Assembly (NCBI GenBank): GCA_019241095.1
Contig: JAFAXJ010000088.1
Coordinates: 1-13,809, forward strand
Length of the DNA: 13,809 bases
Direction of reading: 5' to 3'
Source: Verrucomicrobiota bacterium
GTDB lineage: Bacteria > Verrucomicrobiota > Verrucomicrobiia > Chthoniobacterales > JAFAMB01
Shown here piece after piece: positions 5,229 through 12,428 of the stretch (its first letter is position 1; each line of letters starts with the position of its first letter). A program made the translations under genes and the position numbers. The notes under the pieces were generated by a model. The model made no database searches and had not been told where the DNA came from. It was given only the letters and a program-made list of their open reading frames with translations.

Positions 5229-7109
5229 CTAAAGAAGATGTTCTTCTAAGAATTTTTCCATTGCTTCGTAAAAAGCGAAACGGTTTTCCTCGTTTGAGAA
5301 TCCGTGACCCTCGTTCTGTCTGACCATATACTCTACAGCAATACCTCGCTTTTTCAGAGCTTCTACAATCTGATTTGACTCGCTAATATTCACCCGCGGG
5401 TCGTTTGCTCCCTGCGCTACAAACAAAGGTGTTTTGATTTTATCAGCATTTAAAGCAGGAGAATTTTGTTGGAAAAGATCTTTGTCCCTATCTGGATTGC
5501 CCACCATTTCGTACATCATGTCCAGGAACGGCTTCCAATAGGGTGGAACCGTTTTCATAAACGTGAATAGGTTCGACACGCCGACATAATCAACTCCGGC
5601 GGCATAGAGGTCCGGAGTCTTGGTCAGACCTGCGAGGACGGCGTAGCCGCCATAACTACCGCCGTAGATTCCGATCCTTTTTGGATCCGCAACCCCTTTA
5701 TTGATCAACCATTCAACGCCGTCAGTGATATCATTCTGCATGGCAAGTCCCCATTGGCGAAATCCAGCTTCCCAGAACTTGCGCCCATAGCCGGTCGACC
5801 CGCGATAATTCATTTGCAACACTGCGAACCCACGATTGGCTAAGAACTGTACTTCGGGGTTAAATCCCCACTCATCCCGTACCCAAGGTCCTCCGTGCGG
5901 GTTCACGACAACCGGAAGCTTCTCAGCGTCCCGCCCTTTGGGCAGAGTCAAATACCCGTGGATAGTGAGGCCGTCGCGTGACTGGTATTCCACCGGCTTC
6001 ATATCGGCCAGATCATCTTCTTTCAGCCATGGATTGCGGTCGGCTAACTTCGTGAGTTGCGACGACTTGCTGTCGTAAAGGTAAAAAGCCCCTAGAGAAC
6101 GGTCGCTGATAGTTCTGACGACAAAGAGGTCTTCATTCTTGTTGGAAGAGACCACATGAACATCATAACCCGGCAACTTTTGTTGAAAGGTGGCGTAAAG
6201 TTCGGCGGCTTGTTGGTCAAAGAATTTTCTTTGCTCTTTCCAGGTTGTATAAAGAGCGGAAGTGATCACTTTACGTTTTCGTGAATAGGTGAGTCCTGAT
6301 ACGTCCACTTCAGGGTTTTCAAAAAGCGTGCCGGTCTCTTTGCCTGTTTCCGGATCGAACTGGACAATCGCCGCCTTGTCTCGCCCTATATTCGAAACTC
6401 CATACAGTTCTTTATTGTCGAATGTGAAAAATTGCGGAGAAAATGTCTCACGGAAATTAGTGGTCAGCACCGACGTCCAAGGCCCAGATTCTGATTTTCG
6501 ATACAGGATGCTGGTATTGACACCGTCGCTAGTGGTTGCCAAACGGATTTTACCTTCGTGATCAGTTACCCAAGACGCAACGTTCCCGGGATTTTCGGCA
6601 ACCAGATTCATCTCCCCGGTTTCAACATTCAGCCGATAAACGTCGAAAACTTCTTTTTCACGTTTATTCAAGCCGACCAGAACGTCCGTCGGATGATCTT
6701 CAAGATCGTCCACAATCTCGGCCCTGACCTTATCGAATGGTGTTAAATCCTGTTCTCGGCTGCCATCGATGGGGCTTACGTAGAGGTGAAAGTTTTCGTC
6801 TCCGCCATTATCGCGCACATACAAAATGAATTTGTCACCCTTCCAAAAGAAGTTTCGAATGTCTCGGTCCTTCACGTGAGTGATCTGTCTCACCGTTCCG
6901 CCGTCTCGAGGCTGCACAAAAACGTTAAGCCGGTTTGCTACCGGTTTGAGAAAGGCGATGAAATCGCCAGTCGAAGAAAGTTGATAACCGGTAGTCTCAG
7001 GATTTCGAAAAAAGTCGCGAATCGGGATGATTGGAGGTACAGACTGGCTGACGACAGAAGCGATGGGAATGAACATAAATGCGCAGACACTAAGAAGGAA
7101 ACTTTTCAT
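5229..7109 (-). CDS. Secreted S9-family (prolyl oligopeptidase-like) serine peptidase
   Basis: This 626-residue protein has an N-terminal signal peptide (KSFLLSVCAFMFIPIAS, cleavage likely near residue 21, VVSQS), so it acts in the periplasm or outside. Residues ~40-360 are a WD40-like beta-propeller with repeats of YVSPIDGS or YRLNVETGE type. Residues ~370-626 are the alpha/beta-hydrolase domain, opening with SRDGLTIHGYLTLPKG. The catalytic triad is visible: Ser 485 in GGSYGGY, Asp 570 in GANDPRV and His 602 in NEGHGF. NPHGGPW (oxyanion side) and NYRGSTGYG are also typical. The family cleaves short peptides, as dipeptidyl or acylaminoacyl peptidases do; the exact specificity is not readable. 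It stands alone, convergent with MFS and divergent from the deacetylase gene. No Shine-Dalgarno precedes ATG 7109, but the signal peptide fixes the start. Confidence 0.93.
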   Translation of the reverse strand: MKSFLLSVCAFMFIPIASVVSQSVPPIIPIRDFFRNPETTGYQLSSTGDFIAFLKPVANRLNVFVQPRDGGTVRQITHVKDRDIRNFFWKGDKFILYVRDNGGDENFHLYVSPIDGSREQDLTPFDKVRAEIVDDLEDHPTDVLVGLNKREKEVFDVYRLNVETGEMNLVAENPGNVASWVTDHEGKIRLATTSDGVNTSILYRKSESGPWTSVLTTNFRETFSPQFFTFDNKELYGVSNIGRDKAAIVQFDPETGKETGTLFENPEVDVSGLTYSRKRKVITSALYTTWKEQRKFFDQQAAELYATFQQKLPGYDVHVVSSNKNEDLFVVRTISDRSLGAFYLYDSKSSQLTKLADRNPWLKEDDLADMKPVEYQSRDGLTIHGYLTLPKGRDAEKLPVVVNPHGGPWVRDEWGFNPEVQFLANRGFAVLQMNYRGSTGYGRKFWEAGFRQWGLAMQNDITDGVEWLINKGVADPKRIGIYGGSYGGYAVLAGLTKTPDLYAAGVDYVGVSNLFTFMKTVPPYWKPFLDMMYEMVGNPDRDKDLFQQNSPALNADKIKTPLFVAQGANDPRVNISESNQIVEALKKRGIAVEYMVRQNEGHGFSNEENRFAFYEAMEKFLEEHLL

Positions 7110-7159
7110 AGAAACCGCAAGACCTTTAGCATCACTGGTTTGAATAACAAGCCGAGTGC

Positions 7160-7178
7160 GCGCATCGGCAGGATGCGC
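7160..7178 (+). promoter_or_regulatory. Hairpin in the leader of the deacetylase gene
   Basis: GCGCATC (7160-7166) and GATGCGC (7172-7178) form a perfect 7-bp inverted repeat with loop GGCAG, ending 6 bases before GGAAG (7185-7189), the ribosome binding site of the deacetylase. A competing 5-bp stem GCCGA (7151-7155) / TCGGC (7165-7169) uses part of the same bases. It may be an operator in the divergent promoter region or an mRNA structure next to the start; its role is not shown. Confidence 0.4.
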
Positions 7179-7190
7179 TGGAACGGAAGA

Positions 7191-8048
7191 ATGAACATCG
7201 TCTTTGATCAGGCCGCTTCAAATTTCGGCACGGAAAACCATCCCGAGCGACCTTCTCGCATTCAGCGTAGCGAGCGATTCTTACGCCAGACCCATGCGGA
7301 TTGGACGTGGATATCGCCCCGGATCGCTTCGGAAGAGGAAATTTTACGAGTTCATTCTTCAGAACATCTTGGGCGTCTTCGCGTAAAGGCCGACTTCGAT
7401 AGCGATACTCCCTATTACGAGGAAATCGAAGACTATGCTCGACGCGCGGCCGGCGCGGCTATTGAAGTCGTCAATCAAAGCCTTGCCGGGCAGCGTGCCT
7501 TTTCTCTGATGCGACCGCCCGGGCATCATGCGACCCGTGAGATGGCAATGGGTTTCTGTTATCTGAATAATATTGCTATCGCCGGAATGCACGCTCTGCA
7601 TCATGGCCAGCAAAAAGTAGCGATCTGGGATTTCGACGCTCATCATGGCAATGGCACCGAGTCCATTGTGCATCTTCATCCGGGAATTCGATTTGCCTCG
7701 GTCCATCAATATCCTGGGTATCCTGGTACCGGAATCAGGTCGTTTGATAACGTCCGGAATTACACTGTTACGCCCGGATCTGATCCGGCGTTACACGTCA
7801 GAAAAGCTGAGGAGTCCTTAGAAGAACTTCTTACGTTCGGCCCTGATCTGATTCTTGTCTCGGCCGGTTTTGATGCCTATTTTGACGACCCGATCACGGA
7901 CATGACTTTAAGCGAAGACGATTTTGCTACCTTCGGACGTTGGCTGCACGAAACGCAAATCCGTTCCGGAGCAGTTCTTGAAGGGGGGTACAGCACCTAT
8001 CTTCCAAAATTGATCGAGGCATTCCTCTCTGCCTGGGAACAGGGCTGA
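7191..8048 (+). CDS. Histone deacetylase-fold amidohydrolase (HDAC-like, class II type)
   Basis: This 285-residue zinc hydrolase belongs to the family of acetoin-utilization protein AcuC, acetylpolyamine amidohydrolases and eukaryotic class II HDACs. These remove acetyl or similar acyl groups from lysine side chains or polyamines. The N-terminal block HPERPSRI (17-24), RPPGHHA with His 112 and His 113, DFDAHHGNGT with metal ligands Asp 149 and His 151, SAGFDA with the third ligand Asp 228, and EGGY with Tyr 267 are all present, so it should be active. ATG 7191 has GGAAG just upstream and gives the family N-terminus (MNIVFD). ATG 7173 is a possible alternative, and any longer frame runs into the divergent peptidase gene. 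The stop lies 10 bases before the permease start, so the two are probably cotranscribed. The natural substrate is unknown. Confidence 0.92.
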   Translation: MNIVFDQAASNFGTENHPERPSRIQRSERFLRQTHADWTWISPRIASEEEILRVHSSEHLGRLRVKADFDSDTPYYEEIEDYARRAAGAAIEVVNQSLAGQRAFSLMRPPGHHATREMAMGFCYLNNIAIAGMHALHHGQQKVAIWDFDAHHGNGTESIVHLHPGIRFASVHQYPGYPGTGIRSFDNVRNYTVTPGSDPALHVRKAEESLEELLTFGPDLILVSAGFDAYFDDPITDMTLSEDDFATFGRWLHETQIRSGAVLEGGYSTYLPKLIEAFLSAWEQG

Positions 8049-8058
8049 GTTCTAATGG

Positions 8059-9012
8059 ATGAGTTGGTTTAACTTTAGTTGGCAAAACTTCCTGTTTTCG
8101 TTTCTTGCGCTCTCATTTGAAGGCCTTCCCTTCGTTTTGTATGGATCTCTACTTTCCGGGTTGATTGCAGCGTTTGTTCCATCAAAGGTTATTACTGGAA
8201 TACTTCCAAACAATCGGATACTCGCCACCTTGGCCAGCGGGCTGCTAGGGATTCTTTTCCCGGTTTGCGAATGCGGAATCGTGCCAGTGATTCGTCGCTT
8301 GTTGAATAAGGGCCTCCCGCTTTCCTGTGCTGTTACATTCATGTTGGCCTCGCCGATCGTAAATCCGATTGTCGCCTTCAGTACTTTTGCCGCTTTCCGA
8401 GGGCAATCGCCAACACTGGTAATGCTGACCAGGATCGTGATAGGATACATTGTCGCGGTCCTTGTCGGATTAATCGCAGGCACACGCAAACCAGAAGAGA
8501 TCTTGCGCTCAGGAGTCGTCGGAACTCCGGCCAGAAAACGGCTGGCTTTTAGTCTTGCGCCTTTCATCGACAATCCAAAGGCGGGCGGACTCAAGGAAAA
8601 ATCAATCGGAGCTATTCGACTCGCTTGCGAAGATTTCCTGGATACCTCACTTTACTTTATTCTCGGGGCAGCGGTAGCCGCGACGTTTAACACGGCCGTC
8701 GACCAGCAGGTGATTCTACCCTTAGCTAGCAGCAATACCCTGTCGACCGCGGCTCTGATGCTATTTTCTGCGGTGCTGACCTTGTGCAGCACTTCGGACG
8801 CATTTATTGCAGCCACTTTCGCCAGCTTTCCAATGGTGGCCCGGATAGCTTTCATGGTATTCGGACCTATGTTCGATCTGAAGCTTTTCTTTCTTTACAG
8901 CGTTCTTTTCAAAAAACGATTCGTCGGTTCCCTCGCCATTGGACTTTTCTTCATCATAGGAATAATCTGCAGCCTGCTACTTCCTTTTCTGTATGCGAGC
9001 TACGGTTTCTAG
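8059..9012 (+). CDS. Permease of the YraQ/ArsP (UPF0718) family
   Basis: This 317-residue multi-spanning membrane protein has about eight hydrophobic helices. The family motif is clear: FPVCECGIVPV with Cys 70 and Cys 72, followed by a basic RRLLNKGLPL turn and MLASPIVNPIV, a re-entrant-like conserved segment. The second half repeats a similar pattern with STSDAFIAATF. Members include YraQ of E. coli, YcgR of Bacillus, and ArsP, which exports trivalent organoarsenicals; most others have no proven substrate. The basic middle loop (about residues 150-195) is cytoplasmic by charge. ATG 8059 is used; the nearby ATG 8055 is in a frame that stops after five codons. It lies 10 bases after the deacetylase stop and overlaps the next gene by 20 bases. 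Family is firm; a metal or arsenical substrate is only inferred. Confidence 0.9.
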   Translation: MSWFNFSWQNFLFSFLALSFEGLPFVLYGSLLSGLIAAFVPSKVITGILPNNRILATLASGLLGILFPVCECGIVPVIRRLLNKGLPLSCAVTFMLASPIVNPIVAFSTFAAFRGQSPTLVMLTRIVIGYIVAVLVGLIAGTRKPEEILRSGVVGTPARKRLAFSLAPFIDNPKAGGLKEKSIGAIRLACEDFLDTSLYFILGAAVAATFNTAVDQQVILPLASSNTLSTAALMLFSAVLTLCSTSDAFIAATFASFPMVARIAFMVFGPMFDLKLFFLYSVLFKKRFVGSLAIGLFFIIGIICSLLLPFLYASYGF

Positions 9013-9901
9013 AGTCGGCAACGCAGTCACGCTGATTGGCTTAGGTTTGGTCCTGCTGAGCTTTTATTTCACGGGTCGTCTGGACCATTATCTTCATCCT
9101 CAATTTAGGCCCTATACGCTTATCGCAGGGTTTGCGTTTTGTTTTGCCGGATTGGTATATGGATTTGTGCGTTCAAACGTTAATTGCTGCGTGGACGGCG
9201 AATGCCTTCATAGTCAGGCAGCAAATCCGGTTCGAAGCTTAATCGCCTGCTCGGTAGTCCTGTTACCTTTGGTCGCAGGCGCAACTTTTTCGAGAGACGG
9301 GTACGATCAGCAAGTCGTAATGAACCGTGGATTCGTTCAGGACGTCAACACTCTGCCAATACGTTCTGATATTTCAAAAGCGAACCCACCAATTCCGGGG
9401 TCCGCCTTAGGCGCCGATATTGATGAGACAGCTTCCGCCAATCCAGCCGACGCGCCGAATGCGGTTCCCAACGCGACCCCTGCAACGGCAGGAGCTAATG
9501 CTGGGCCGAGTAATGACGAAGGGAGTGCACAATATCTGCCAATTGCGCCTGATGGAAATATAGCTTTGGAAGTCACTGATCTGCTCTATGGTGAGTCTGA
9601 GGAGAGTTTGCGTCAGCTGTTTGCGGATAAAACGGTCGAAGTGATTGGCCAATATCTACCCGGATCGGGCGCCGACCAATTCAAACTCGTACGCATGTTT
9701 ATCGTCTGTTGCGCGGCGGACGCTCGGCCTTTGGCTGTGACCGTGCAGGCGCCAGCAGCCATGATTGCTTCCGCTGACATGGCATGGGTCAGGGTTATAG
9801 GTAGGCCTGAGTACACGAAGAACGGTGATAAATCACACGTCATTCTGAAAGCGTCTAAAGTCGAACCAACGGACCCTCCTGCTGAGGCAATGCTATACTG
9901 A
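8993..9901 (+). CDS. TIGR03943/DUF1980 family protein (YcgQ-like), permease partner
   Basis: This 302-residue protein is the usual neighbour of the UPF0718 permease, as in the Bacillus ycgR-ycgQ pair, and the two probably form one transport unit. Three hydrophobic segments are visible (about 10-27, 41-58, 82-98). Between the second and third lies a cysteine cluster, NVNCCVDGEC (Cys 65, 66, 71). The C-terminal globular domain (~185-290) contains the family hallmark VCCAADARP with Cys 239-240, a likely metal- or thiol-binding site, and a VIGQYLP / VRVIGRPEY beta pattern. Residues ~128-178 are a low-complexity Ala/Asn/Pro-rich linker that looks like an insertion. ATG 8993 overlaps the permease end by 20 bases, suggesting translational coupling. 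Function beyond the pairing is unknown. Confidence 0.87.
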   Translation: MRATVSRVGNAVTLIGLGLVLLSFYFTGRLDHYLHPQFRPYTLIAGFAFCFAGLVYGFVRSNVNCCVDGECLHSQAANPVRSLIACSVVLLPLVAGATFSRDGYDQQVVMNRGFVQDVNTLPIRSDISKANPPIPGSALGADIDETASANPADAPNAVPNATPATAGANAGPSNDEGSAQYLPIAPDGNIALEVTDLLYGESEESLRQLFADKTVEVIGQYLPGSGADQFKLVRMFIVCCAADARPLAVTVQAPAAMIASADMAWVRVIGRPEYTKNGDKSHVILKASKVEPTDPPAEAMLY

Positions 9902-9917
9902 CTGAGAGTAGGCTTTG

Positions 9918-9948
9918 CTTCAGAGTAAGCCGAGGCGGGCGTCTGAAG
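9918..9948. repeat. Inverted repeat after the TIGR03943 gene
   Basis: CTTCAGA (9918-9924) and TCTGAAG (9942-9948) are perfect arms with a 17-base loop, starting 17 bases after the stop. There is no T tract. It may be a weak terminator or processing hairpin before the hydrolase gene. Confidence 0.3.
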
Positions 9949-10053
9949 GATGTAAAGAAGCAAAATTGCACGGACACCTTTGTCGATCAGGTTTTTTGCA
10001 GACCAAACATCTGCTCTGCATGGGTCCCCAGAGTTCGTTGGGCTGCTTTCTTA

Positions 10054-10977
10054 ATGTTCATTTTGGGCTGCATGCTTACCGTCACATCCGCCGATACTGT
10101 TCCGACTCATGGAAATTGGCAGACGCCGGACGGGTCCTCCTATGGATTCTATAAATGGAATGCTCGTAGTGTCCGCCTGAAAGCCGTTGTAGTCGCAATT
10201 CATGGGTTGAATGGTGCTCCAAGCGACTTCAGCTCGCTTGCCGACCATTTAAGCCAAAACGGCTATACCGTTTATGCTTACGATGTTCGCGGTCAAGGCG
10301 CCGATCCTGTCCGAAAACATCGAGGTGATCTTGCTGACTGGAGATTGCTTACGTCCGACGCGAGGTCTTTTGTCAGACAGGTCCAATCCTGGGAACGGCC
10401 CAGGTTGCCAGTGTTTCTGTACGGAGAAAGCATGGGAGCACTTATCGCAATACATACGGATGGGATTCAAGGAATCCAAGGAATCCAAGGTATCGTTCTG
10501 GCTTCTCCCGTCATAAAATTCCGCGGTGAATTGCGTGCTTGGCAACGCTTGCTTGCCCGAGTGGTGTTCGCGGTAGGGCCGCTTTGGCGCGTTGATTTGC
10601 AAAAGTTCTCAAGCGGCAAACGACCCGTTCTTGTGACGCGAGACACTCGCTACCAGGAGCAACTTCAACATGCCCCTTATAAGATTCATGCGTTTACCGT
10701 ACGTTTCTATCGCAACCTGGTCGCGATGGTCATGAATTCGGATCCAGCAGCTAGAAAGTTGCAATGCCCTGTTCTGGTATTATACGGGGGTCAGGACATC
10801 TTTGTTGCGCCGGAAGCGGTAATAGCATTTTTCAAAAAAATCGGAGCATCTGATAAGACGCTTCACTTTTACCCTGCCTCGTACCATCTGCTCACGCGTG
10901 ATTTTGACTCGAAAAAGGTTATGGAGGACGTCACGCTGTGGTTGAATGCTCACGTTAGAAATTTGAGAGCTGTGTGA
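10054..10977 (+). CDS. Alpha/beta hydrolase, serine aminopeptidase S33 / monoacylglycerol lipase-like
   Basis: This 307-residue alpha/beta hydrolase resembles lysophospholipase or monoacylglycerol lipase proteins of the Hydrolase_4 group. The oxyanion-hole block AIHGLNG (48-54), AYDVRGQG (75-82), the nucleophile elbow GESMG with Ser 126, GGQD with acidic residue Asp 248 and YPASYH with His 278 make a complete triad. Substrates are probably acyl esters; the exact one is not readable. The N-terminus MFILGCMLTVTSAD looks like a short secretion leader with a possible lipid Cys 6, unusually short. The frame stays open upstream to 9886 but has no standard start codon there, so ATG 10054 is used, without a visible ribosome binding site. 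A nine-base tandem repeat expands the segment after the elbow. The FAD oxidoreductase starts one base after the stop. Confidence 0.86.
   Translation: MFILGCMLTVTSADTVPTHGNWQTPDGSSYGFYKWNARSVRLKAVVVAIHGLNGAPSDFSSLADHLSQNGYTVYAYDVRGQGADPVRKHRGDLADWRLLTSDARSFVRQVQSWERPRLPVFLYGESMGALIAIHTDGIQGIQGIQGIVLASPVIKFRGELRAWQRLLARVVFAVGPLWRVDLQKFSSGKRPVLVTRDTRYQEQLQHAPYKIHAFTVRFYRNLVAMVMNSDPAARKLQCPVLVLYGGQDIFVAPEAVIAFFKKIGASDKTLHFYPASYHLLTRDFDSKKVMEDVTLWLNAHVRNLRAV
10462..10494 (+). repeat. 9-bp in-frame tandem repeat (Gly-Ile-Gln)n
   Basis: GGGATTCAA, GGAATCCAA, GGAATCCAA and a partial GGTATC follow each other inside the hydrolase gene. They encode GIQGIQGIQGI at residues 137-147, right behind the nucleophile elbow helix. 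The second and third copies are identical, which points to slippage or recent duplication. Being a multiple of three it keeps the frame. Confidence 0.85.
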
Positions 10978-10978
10978 A

Positions 10979-12256
10979 ATGGTGATTGTTGTCGGTGCAG
11001 GATTGGCCGGCCTGGTCTGTGCTTTAGAGCTGCAAAAGCAAAATATCCCGTGTCTGCTATTGGAGTCTAGCGCGCGTCTTGGAGGTCGCGTGGGTTCGCT
11101 AGACCAGGACCATTTCAAACTGGATCTCGGATTCCAGGTGTTATTGGACAGCTATTCGACGATTTTCCAGTATTGTCGCCTTGATGACCTGCAACCTCGA
11201 TATTTCGATTCCGGAGGTATCGTCTGGAACTTTGGGAAACGATTCCGATTTCGATCGCGTCCTCCGGATCTGAGTGTCCTGACAACGAAAGCGTTTTCTT
11301 GGACAGACAAGCTGCGTCTGGCGCTCATTTCAGCAGGTCTTCTTTGCAGAAGCGATCACCAGATACTCGCCCAAGACGATCCTGTTACGGTGGCTGACTA
11401 TATTGCAAAATTCAGTGCAGCAGCCATTGAAGGCTTCTTTCGTCCTTTTTTCGGCGGAGTGCTCCTAGACAATGACCTTCAATCCTCGTCTGTTCTATTT
11501 CGTTACTATTTCAAAAAGTTCTTGATCGGGCGCGCTCTCATTCCTGCAAAAGGAATGCAGGAGATACCGGAGCAGCTAAGCAGGAGAATTGATCAGAACA
11601 GAATTCGTTTGCAGTCCGAAGTTATTTCTCTTCGGGTCAAAGATGCACGTGTCAGAGAAATTGAGCTGAGCACTGGTGAGTTGTTATCATGCGAGCACTT
11701 GGTATTAGCATGTTCAGAGCCGGTTTCCGTAAAGCTTCTGAGAGGTCAGGCGAACTCTCAAAGCAATGTGGAGCGTGGAGGTCAGGCCAGTTTGTCCGGC
11801 CCCCAGGTCAGGCCGGCAAGGCGCGTGTCAGTCATGTATTGGTCCTCAAACGTGTCGCTGTATCCCGACAAGCTTCTTGTGCTCATGGCCGGGCGAAAAC
11901 GATTAATCAGGCATTTTGTGCAGATTACGAATGTTTCTCCTGAGCTTGCTCCTGATGGAGTGCACCTGATTTCTGCAACCATACTTGGCGAACCGGATCG
12001 GCCCGGGTTGGTAGATGATGCTGAATCAGAGATATGCGAGGTGTTTCCGCGCGCGAGAGGTAAACTAGAATTTCTGCGTTCGATTCAGATTCCTTATGGA
12101 GTACCGCTTCAGCCACCAGGCAGATTATTCGGTGAACTGTTTCGCAAGCCTTACCAGAATGTCTGGTTAGCAGGCGACCAGATATCCTATGCGAGCACGG
12201 AAGGAGTCGCGCGTAGCGGAGCAGCCGTTGCGCATGACATTGCCCGAACTTTTTGA
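10979..12256 (+). CDS. FAD-dependent oxidoreductase, amine oxidase/phytoene desaturase-like fold
   Basis: This 425-residue flavoprotein begins directly with the Rossmann FAD site VIVVGAGLAGL (2-12), followed by the ribose-binding Glu of LLLESSARLGGRVGS. That arrangement is typical of flavin-containing amine oxidases, protoporphyrinogen oxidases and carotenoid desaturases. The C-terminus NVWLAGDQISYASTEGVARSG (about 395-415) is the second FAD-contact motif of that superfamily. The region FRPFFGGVLLDNDL in the middle is also common in the desaturase-like branch. Length and the motifs at both ends indicate an intact enzyme; the substrate is not readable. ATG 10979 follows the hydrolase TGA by one base, so the two are very likely translated together and may act on one lipid or isoprenoid pathway, which is inference from the arrangement. 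Cytoplasmic or membrane-associated. Confidence 0.87.
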   Translation: MVIVVGAGLAGLVCALELQKQNIPCLLLESSARLGGRVGSLDQDHFKLDLGFQVLLDSYSTIFQYCRLDDLQPRYFDSGGIVWNFGKRFRFRSRPPDLSVLTTKAFSWTDKLRLALISAGLLCRSDHQILAQDDPVTVADYIAKFSAAAIEGFFRPFFGGVLLDNDLQSSSVLFRYYFKKFLIGRALIPAKGMQEIPEQLSRRIDQNRIRLQSEVISLRVKDARVREIELSTGELLSCEHLVLACSEPVSVKLLRGQANSQSNVERGGQASLSGPQVRPARRVSVMYWSSNVSLYPDKLLVLMAGRKRLIRHFVQITNVSPELAPDGVHLISATILGEPDRPGLVDDAESEICEVFPRARGKLEFLRSIQIPYGVPLQPPGRLFGELFRKPYQNVWLAGDQISYASTEGVARSGAAVAHDIARTF

Positions 12257-12428
12257 ATCGCAAAGTCGCGCGTTTTGTACTATGTAGTTGGATCGAATCC
12301 GTCATCGAGGCAGCAGGCGAAGGACTGGTAGGCAGCTGACGGCTATATTAGAATTTTGATCTTACCAGGCTTTGCCGAGACCAAGTCGATTCGGCTTCGC
12401 AAGGCAACTCACAATAGAAAAATACGAC

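Noticed and set aside
6786..7190. Longer N-terminus for the deacetylase gene
   Set aside because: It overlaps the N-terminal coding part of the divergent S9 peptidase, including its signal peptide, and adds sequence not seen in the family.
8052..8594. 180-codon open frame on the minus strand
   Set aside because: It lies antisense to the well-supported permease gene and has no family-like motifs; it is a shadow of the plus-strand codon pattern.
10249..10602. 117-codon minus-strand frame
   Set aside because: It is antisense to the hydrolase with its complete catalytic triad and has no recognisable motif.
12257..12428. Possible small RNA or gene in the gap before the hypothetical membrane protein
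   Set aside because: No tRNA-like fold, convincing hairpin with T tract or small ORF with a ribosome binding site was found; only AT-rich promoter-like bits.
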